64,000 bases of DNA, taken from NCBI GenBank assembly GCA_018873245.2, contig JAEMBT020000002.1:2014001-2078000 (forward strand), read 5' to 3'. Under the pieces are notes generated by a model. It searched no databases, was not told the DNA's origin, and saw only the letters and a program-made list of their open reading frames with translations. Within the stretch, counting starts at the first letter, position 1. Each line of letters starts with the position of its first letter. Below, in pieces: positions 58,592 to 64,000 of the stretch. This DNA comes from Archegozetes longisetosus. Lineage: Eukaryota > Arthropoda > Arachnida > Sarcoptiformes > Trhypochthoniidae. The position numbers were made by a program, and so were the translations under genes.

Positions 58592-59344
58592 GGTTAACCG
58601 GGAAGTTTTGTGGCACTCGACCATAAAAATCGGATGATGATGCCATTTGATAGTACTTTATGAGACGAGTCCAAAAAGGTCACCACCATGAGGCTCCGCC
58701 CACCCGATATCGAACCACGCCCATTTTTATTTTAGCCACTCCCACTGACTCCACCCCCACAATATGGGTCTCAAAGGAAAGGTCTCAGTGAGTAGAGTCT
58801 ATTGGTAAAGATCGCGTGATTATAGGATGCATACTTCCTGAGAAATTGACTAAAAACACTCCTATATTCTACGACCATATTGCAATACATCGAGAATTGA
58901 CATTGTTGACCAAATCTGAGACAAGCCACTAGTTTGGTAATGTTTAATCTGACTTTTTTGTATGTAAACAAAGTCCGAATGATCTAACAAAACATTTTGT
59001 CAACCTATGTATATACAACTGTTAGAACAATTACAACATAAATCATCTCGAAGTCAACAATGTCAATTCTCGATGTATTGCAATATGGTCGTAGAATATA
59101 GGAGTGTTTTTAGTCAATTTCTCAGGAAGTATGCATCCTATAATCACGCGATCTTACTCACTGAGACTTTCCTTTGAGACCCATATTGTGGGGTGGAGTA
59201 GTGGCTAAAATAAAAATGGGCGTGGTTCGATATCGGGCGGAGCCTCATGGTGGTGACCTTTTTGGACTCGTCTCATAAAGTACTATCAAATGGCATCATC
59301 ACCCGATTTTTATGGTCGAGTGCCACAAAACTTCCCGGTTAACC
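58592..59344. mobile_element. Large foldback element with 8-bp target duplication
   Basis: Arms ~58592-58910 and 59053-59344 are inverted copies. Ends are GGTTAACCGGGAAGTTTTG and CAAAACTTCCCGGTTAACC, the terminal 8 bases being a palindrome. GCTTACTT occurs just outside both ends (58584-58591 and 59345-59352), which fits a hAT-like insertion. GC-rich blocks (GGCTCCGCCCACCC) mark the arms. The right arm lacks two short segments of the left arm. Frames inside are shadows. Confidence 0.85.
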
Positions 59345-59678
59345 GCTTACTTTGATATCGATATTGGCTGGGTGGCCAATCAAGCCAATTCTGATTAAGT
59401 CCCTCGAAGTAAACTTTCTCGATATTTTCACCAATGCCTAAGTATACTAAAATTTATTTTTGAGTGGCAAAAAGTTCCCAAAAGATCAATCGTCAGTCGA
59501 GCTGTATTTCTTAGGATCATTAAGCCATTACTAGGTTTTGGACAATCTATCATCTGGTACTTCAGTAATAAATAAAAAAGATTTTGTTTTTTCTCTACTC
59601 ATAAATAATCAATTTGAGCTATATTTTCAAAATGTTTTTGCTTAAAAACTTTAGGAAACATAAATGTGCCACAGAACG

Positions 59679-60430
59679 AATCTCACGAGGGAAGTTCGGG
59701 ACTATGTAATAACTGATTTCAAAAATATTTTTATGGCATAAATAACATGTCATATGATGTTCGAAAAGGCATATAAAAGAGGCTGACCGCTAGACACTTA
59801 CAAGTTATGGCCACTCAAAAAGTGATTTTCTATGGCTTATTAATATTGATTCCTATGTATTTTGCTTATCAAAATGTACTCTAATTCAGTCAAATTACTC
59901 AATGGATGGCAAAATATTGTTAACAATGAAAAACTTCAAGACATTTTGAACAAATAAAAAGATAACCTGAAATTTCATATCTACAGTAAAAGTAAGTTTC
60001 TATATATCGATAGCTCTAATTTTTCGTATCCATCATGCTTTTTAAATTCAAAGGATTTCTAAAACAAAACTTAAGAGATAAGATAAATACGAAAATTTAG
60101 ATCTACTGATATATAGAAACTTACTCTTAAGTATAAAACTTCAGATTATTCTTTTTTGTTCAAAATGGCTTGAACTTTTTCCTTATTAACGATATAATTG
60201 CTATCCATTGAGTAATTTGACTGAATTAGAGTACATATATGATAGGCAAAATACATAGGAATCAATAGAAATAGCCATAGGAAATCACTTTTTGAGTGGT
60301 CATAACTTATAAGTGTCTAGCGGTCAGCCTTTTTTATATGCCTTTTCGGACGTCATATGACATGTTATTCATGCCATAAAAATATTTTTGAAATCGGTTA
60401 TTACATAGTCCCGAACCTCTCTCGTCAGAT
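59679..60430. mobile_element. Large foldback element, ~350 bp arms
   Basis: Arms ~59679-60030 and ~60085-60430 are inverted copies: ATCTCACGAGGGAAGTTCGG against CCGAACCTCTCTCGTCAGAT, and AGTAAGTTTCTATATATCGA against ATATATAGAAACTTACT. Spacer ~55 bp. Non-coding. It lies 335 bp from the previous foldback but is a different family. Confidence 0.8.
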
Positions 60431-60460
60431 CATTATTTTTATCATTATTCTGCGATGATT

Positions 60461-60646
60461 TTAATCTGATCTTGAATTCAGAGTAGTTTCGGCAATTCTA
60501 GAAAATTCAGTTCTGGTATCGTACTGAGGTTGACTTTGTATAAATGAAGTGATTTCATCATCTCTAGTTACAGTTTCAAAATGTAAATAATGATTTATAA
60601 TTGCAATCAATTGCAACGATATTAAACTCAAACAAATTGGTTCCAT
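60461..60646 (-). CDS. Small secreted-like ORF, doubtful
   Basis: An ATG frame of 61 residues begins with a leader-like MEPICLSLISLQLIAIINHY and continues FETVTRDDEITSFIQSQPQY. Composition is better than random, but the frame is squeezed between two transposons and its ATG abuts the left end of the next element. It could be a gene fragment. No homology recognised. Confidence 0.22.
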   Translation of the reverse strand: MEPICLSLISLQLIAIINHYLHFETVTRDDEITSFIQSQPQYDTRTEFSRIAETTLNSRSD

Positions 60647-61293
60647 GTCAATTCAATCCCAGCAATTCAGCCACGTAAATTCATCCACAGACAATTCAGC
60701 CCCAAAACAATTCAGCCCCCGACAATTCAGCCCTAAGACTATTCAACTCCGGACAATTCAGCCTCAAGAAAATATTACGATGGTAAAATTTTATTAAAAC
60801 AAAATTTTTAAAAACAGCTTTGAAGCTAAAAGATAAATTTAAATATAAAAATTAAAAAGGTATTAAAATGAAAGATTGTGAGCGACACTACTAAGATACT
60901 TTACGATATCGCTTTGTCCATATTTTTCCATATTCCTTTTCAAACTGGAAGCAGCATCACGATACTTCTTCCTCTTTGGTGGTGGTTCGACTCCTGCCAA
61001 GTATTGTTCAATCTGCATTTGACGCAGAAGTATTGATTTTTTATGATCAAAAAATAAATTTTGATGATTAAAATTCGATTTGATTTGATCAAATTAATAA
61101 ATTTAATTAATTTGATTAAATCAAATTGAATTAAGCTTAAAATAGTCTTGAAAAAAATCTACTCCTGTAGAGGCTTGAACCTGTGCTTTACTGTTTTAAG
61201 GCGGCAACTCTACCCATTAGACCATAGCTCTACGTTGGAATTAGTACTTGAGGCTGAGTTGTCATAGGGCTGAATTTTCGGGGCTGGATTGAC
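60647..61293. mobile_element. Element with CAATTCAGCCC iterons, copy 1
   Basis: Left end GTCAATTCAATCCCAGC and right end GGGGCTGGATTGAC are inverted. The left ~130 bp holds about seven repeats of CAATTCAGCCCC at 14-17 bp spacing; the right end carries inverted copies. The interior includes an AT-rich palindromic patch near 61070-61130 and a tRNA-like block on the minus strand (61160-61235; B box GGTTCAAGCC). A sister element is at 62162-62653. Superfamily not recognised. Confidence 0.7.
61160..61235 (-). repeat. tRNA-like block inside iteron element
   Basis: The minus strand reads CTATGGTCTAATGGGTAGAG (A-box region) and CACAGGTTCAAGCCTCTACA (B-box region). The anticodon region would be TTAA-rich and the acceptor stem does not close. 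Pseudo-tRNA or SINE head. Confidence 0.45.
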
Positions 61294-61464
61294 GTGCTAC
61301 GACTATAAACCCCTGAATGAAAAGACCATAGTCAGGGATAACTCTTATAATTATCACAAGTGCAATTTGCATATCTGCAATCTCAGATTTTGAGGGTAAT
61401 TTCAAGTAATAAGTCTTTAGATATGTACAACACCATCATCACTATCATTACCAATATCAGTACT

Positions 61465-61680
61465 TTAGCTGAAGAAGCAGTTCAAAAAGCTTAACCTAAT
61501 AATTCTGAAACTTCGCAACAATACAAGCAAAACTTGTATAAACATGACTTCGCTATCATCTTTGAACACGGATAAATTGATAATGATCTTGAAGAAGTCA
61601 TGTTTATACAGATTTTGCTTGCATCGTTGCAGAGTTTTAGAATAATTTTGTCAAATTTTTAGAGCCGCTTCTTCAGCTAG
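61465..61680. repeat. Foldback, ~85 bp arms
   Basis: Arms 61465-61550 and 61594-61680 are inverted: TAGCTGAAGAAGCAG against CCGCTTCTTCAGCTA, and TTGTATAAACATGACTTC against GAAGTCATGTTTATACA. Non-coding MITE-like hairpin. Confidence 0.7.
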
Positions 61681-62116
61681 CGCTCCTTCTGCTAAGCGTC
61701 AATAATGTACTCTCAAAGTATATATGCCTTTAAAGTATAAATTGCATGCAAGGCACATTTATAATTTAATAATTTAAATCGATTTAAATAATTTCTATCA
61801 GTTAAAATAATATTTTGAAGTTTTATTGTAAATAGAATTGGGTGGATTATTACAATCAAACTCTGGAGGATATAAAACTTGTTTTGGGACTTTCATTAAA
61901 TACTGTACAAATTATTCTAAACAGCCTGCAGATCTAAAACACGGTCAATATTTTTTGCATATTTAATGAACTTATTATTCACAATAAAGATTCATACATA
62001 AATATTTCATTCGATCTCATTTGTAACTAATTGTATCCAAACATTACAAAATAATTTAATGTTTCAATAAAAAATTGATAACAAAGTATTCATTTATTTG
62101 AAAAATTCCGATTTAA

Positions 62117-63025
62117 CCCTAGAACAGTATTTCATGGGTCAAAATGACCCAAAGATGGTAGCACGTCAATTCAGCGAAATCAATTCAGCGCACAACAATT
62201 CAGCGCGCAAAAGTTCAGCGCTGCGATAATTCAGCGCATTTTGAAAATTTCAGGAAAATTGATTACTTTAAAGAAAAACAGAAACCGTAATTACAGAAAC
62301 TCTAAATTAATAGGTGTTCACGGGACACTAATTTCAATCTATAAAAGTGTTTACTTTTAACCAACAATTACAAGTAAACATATTTATAGGTGATAGAATC
62401 TTTATTTGTAATTCAGTTGATTTGAATTAAGGAGAAATATTTTTAAAATAATTATATTTAAAAAGAATATGATTATAAATTAAGGAATATTAGTAGTGAA
62501 ATCCAAATATGTTTATTCAGTAATCAAAACATGTATGTGTTATATATTGTAAATTTTTTGGTAAAAATTTATTTCTTGTGAACACCAAATAGTCCAGAGG
62601 TCTCTGTTCTTCTTTAAAATTAATTTATAATAAACGTGCGCTGAATTGATGTGGAACCCCAAAGATCTATAAAAACTGTTATAATTATTTAATGCAATTT
62701 CCAATGTTAATAAAACTGATAGTATTTTCAAATGAGTATATTTAGATCGTATTAAGCAATAAATTAATTATTTAAAAATTTTATATTTAAATTGAATCGT
62801 TTTAAAAGTTAGTTCTACTTGAGTTTAGGCGATAAATTTGTATAAGAAATTAGTTTTCACTCAAACCTTAAACTGATTACGTCAGCGATGACGACACTAA
62901 TAAAATACAAAACACTGTTATATACCCTAACCCTTACGATAACACACTTTTCCAAATCAATCGGTGGGTCAAAAAGACCCTATTTTACTGAAATCGTTAA
63001 TCAAAATCGTTTTACTGTTTAAGGG
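62117..63025. mobile_element. piggyBac-like element (TTAA) hosting a nested insertion
   Basis: It begins CCCTAGAACAGTA and ends TACTGTTTAAGGG, flanked by TTAA (62113-62116 and 63026-63029). Near the ends sit GGGTCAAAATGACCC and GGGTCAAAAAGACCC, self-complementary motifs common in piggyBac ends. There is no transposase. The iteron element at 62162-62653 is nested near the left end. Confidence 0.75.
62162..62653. mobile_element. Element with CAATTCAGCGC iterons, copy 2 (nested)
   Basis: Left end CACGTCAATTCAGCG and right end CGCTGAATTGATGTG are inverted. About five TCAATTCAGCGC-like repeats follow the left end at ~15 bp spacing. It resembles the element at 60647-61293, but with GCGC in place of GCCCC. 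Inserted in a piggyBac-like element. Confidence 0.7.
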
Positions 63026-63029
63026 TTAA

Positions 63030-63704
63030 ATAAGAGTCGGGATCACAATAGATCTACTGATAACTTCAATGTGTTTGAACAGATTGTTAACTTTGCGCAA
63101 TCATTCATTTATTTAAGTTAAAGTTTCAAGGCTTTAAAATATAAAATAGATTATTAAAATCTAATTATCATGAATGAGAACATGTTAATTTTTGATGACA
63201 CAATAACATTCAGGCTATTCAAATCTTTATGACAGTGAGGACACTGTTTCATAAAAGGAAGTTTGTGTTATATCAAGAATAGCTGTAGATATCAATACTT
63301 TATTTAATATAGAACTTATAATCTTTTAAAAATATATTCAGTATTTTCTAGCTATTATTGATAAGTTATACACTTAAGTTTTTATTGGAGTCTAACCAAG
63401 TCTTATCAAAGTTCAAGTTATTAGACTTGAGTGTAGAATCTGACGATAAAGCACTTATAAACTCGAATAATAAAATTAACATATGAAGTGTTGAAAATTA
63501 TAATCCTAAGTTTGATAAGTTCTGAGAATAGCAATTTCTCTATTTGACAGTGAAAATTCTTTCAAAGAGAAATAATTTGTTTGTGTTTATCACGAGAAAA
63601 ATTTTAAAATAGTAAAAGCACGACATTGTGATAGTGGTCTATTAAAATTGAAATTTGTATTAATTCTCATCATATATTAAATATTTTCGTGAAAAATTGA
63701 TACA
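63030..63704. other. Upstream flank of the glycosyltransferase
   Basis: AT-rich, no second gene or element recognised. It should contain the promoter of the gene at 63705; no clear TATA box could be assigned. Confidence 0.45.
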
Positions 63705-64000
63705 ATGCCATCAAAAAAGCTGACAATTCTATTCACACCACTTGACGGTCACGGACACATCAATGCGTGCCATGGATTAGCTGAAGAACTTAGAGATCGT
63801 GGACACAGAATAGTATTCGCTATCGATATAGCCTTCAAGGGCCGCTTAATCCCATTTGGATTTGAGGAAGAGATACATGGCTTAGCATTAGATGGAACTG
63901 ATTCTAATGACGAGTTTTGGCCGATATTTATCAAACAACATGCAGAAGACTTCAAACTCGATCCTATAGGAGTTGCCGAACATTTTTGCTTGAATGGTAT
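63705..64000 (+). CDS. UDP-glycosyltransferase, 5' part (runs off the window)
   Basis: The first 98 codons of a GT1-family UDP-glycosyltransferase, which transfers a sugar from a UDP donor to small lipophilic molecules and so helps detoxify plant or pesticide compounds. The start KKLTILFTPLDGHGHINACH, with the G-H-x-N/P substrate-side motif, GLAEELRDRGHRIVFAID and FKGRLIPFGFEEE are typical of the mite UGT type. There is no signal peptide, unlike insect or vertebrate microsomal UGTs, so it is probably cytosolic. Mite UGTs of this type are thought to come from bacteria by horizontal transfer (established for spider mites; inferred here). The UDP-binding half lies beyond the window. Confidence 0.88.
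   Translation, partial: MPSKKLTILFTPLDGHGHINACHGLAEELRDRGHRIVFAIDIAFKGRLIPFGFEEEIHGLALDGTDSNDEFWPIFIKQHAEDFKLDPIGVAEHFCLNG

Noticed and set aside
58771-58971. 66-codon frame with mixed composition
   Set aside because: Lies inside the arm of a foldback element and has no homology pattern.
60650-60775. Possible CRISPR-like array of CAATTCAGCC repeats
   Set aside because: Repeats are too short (~12 bp), spacing is ~4 bp, inverted copies sit at the other end, and the context is eukaryotic; they are transposon iterons.

Overview
The window looks like nuclear DNA of a small-genome arthropod, most likely an acariform mite. The DNA is strongly AT-rich. Genes are intronless or carry short introns, many of 58-107 bp with GT-AG ends. 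The recognisable proteins are animal ones: an NCX/Calx Na+/Ca2+ exchanger, a RMDN-family protein, an acid phosphatase, a gustatory-receptor-like protein and a C-type lectin. The right edge holds a UDP-glycosyltransferase of the type expanded in mites. The species call is inference; nothing here fixes a genus.

Layout. 0-4 kb: a dispersed repeat, a foldback element and a four-exon C-type lectin gene (minus strand) whose C-terminus resembles phage tail-fibre ends. 4-19 kb: mostly gene-free, with mariner, hAT, piggyBac-like and foldback elements, and one small secreted Gly/Arg-rich gene beside a broken paralogue. 19-20.4 kb: a secreted Ig-like gene with a hAT element in its intron. 21-27 kb: a Tc1-like element carrying a complete SINE, a hAT relic, and long empty stretches. 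27.4-32.6 kb: an NCX locus in two halves. The first half ends at a TGA, and homology to NCX seems to continue past it. The first part of calcium-binding domain 1 is not found, and two transposons sit in the gap.

32.9-36.4 kb: a nearly perfect palindrome with arms of about 1.7 kb. It carries two head-to-head copies of a three-exon gene for a secreted protein with two dynein-light-chain-like (LC8 fold) domains. 37-40.7 kb: a Tc1 relic, a two-exon secreted orphan and a large foldback with tRNA-like sequence in both arms. 43-49 kb: a RMDN gene, hAT elements and an unrecognised exon with an in-frame stop. 50.8-52 kb: an intronless secreted histidine acid phosphatase. 52-63 kb: a dense set of MITE and foldback elements around a gustatory-receptor-like gene. 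63.7 kb to the edge: the start of a UDP-glycosyltransferase.

Several genes (lectin, Ig-like, tandem LC8-like, Gly/Arg-rich, orphan, phosphatase) encode secreted proteins, and three of these have TATA-like boxes about 65-115 bp upstream of the ATG. No operon or obvious shared pathway links them. The most unusual items are the secreted tandem LC8-like gene in a palindrome, the lectin/tail-fibre-like fusion, and the split NCX with a changed alpha-2 motif. Coordinates and exon boundaries were read by eye; all homology calls need database confirmation.
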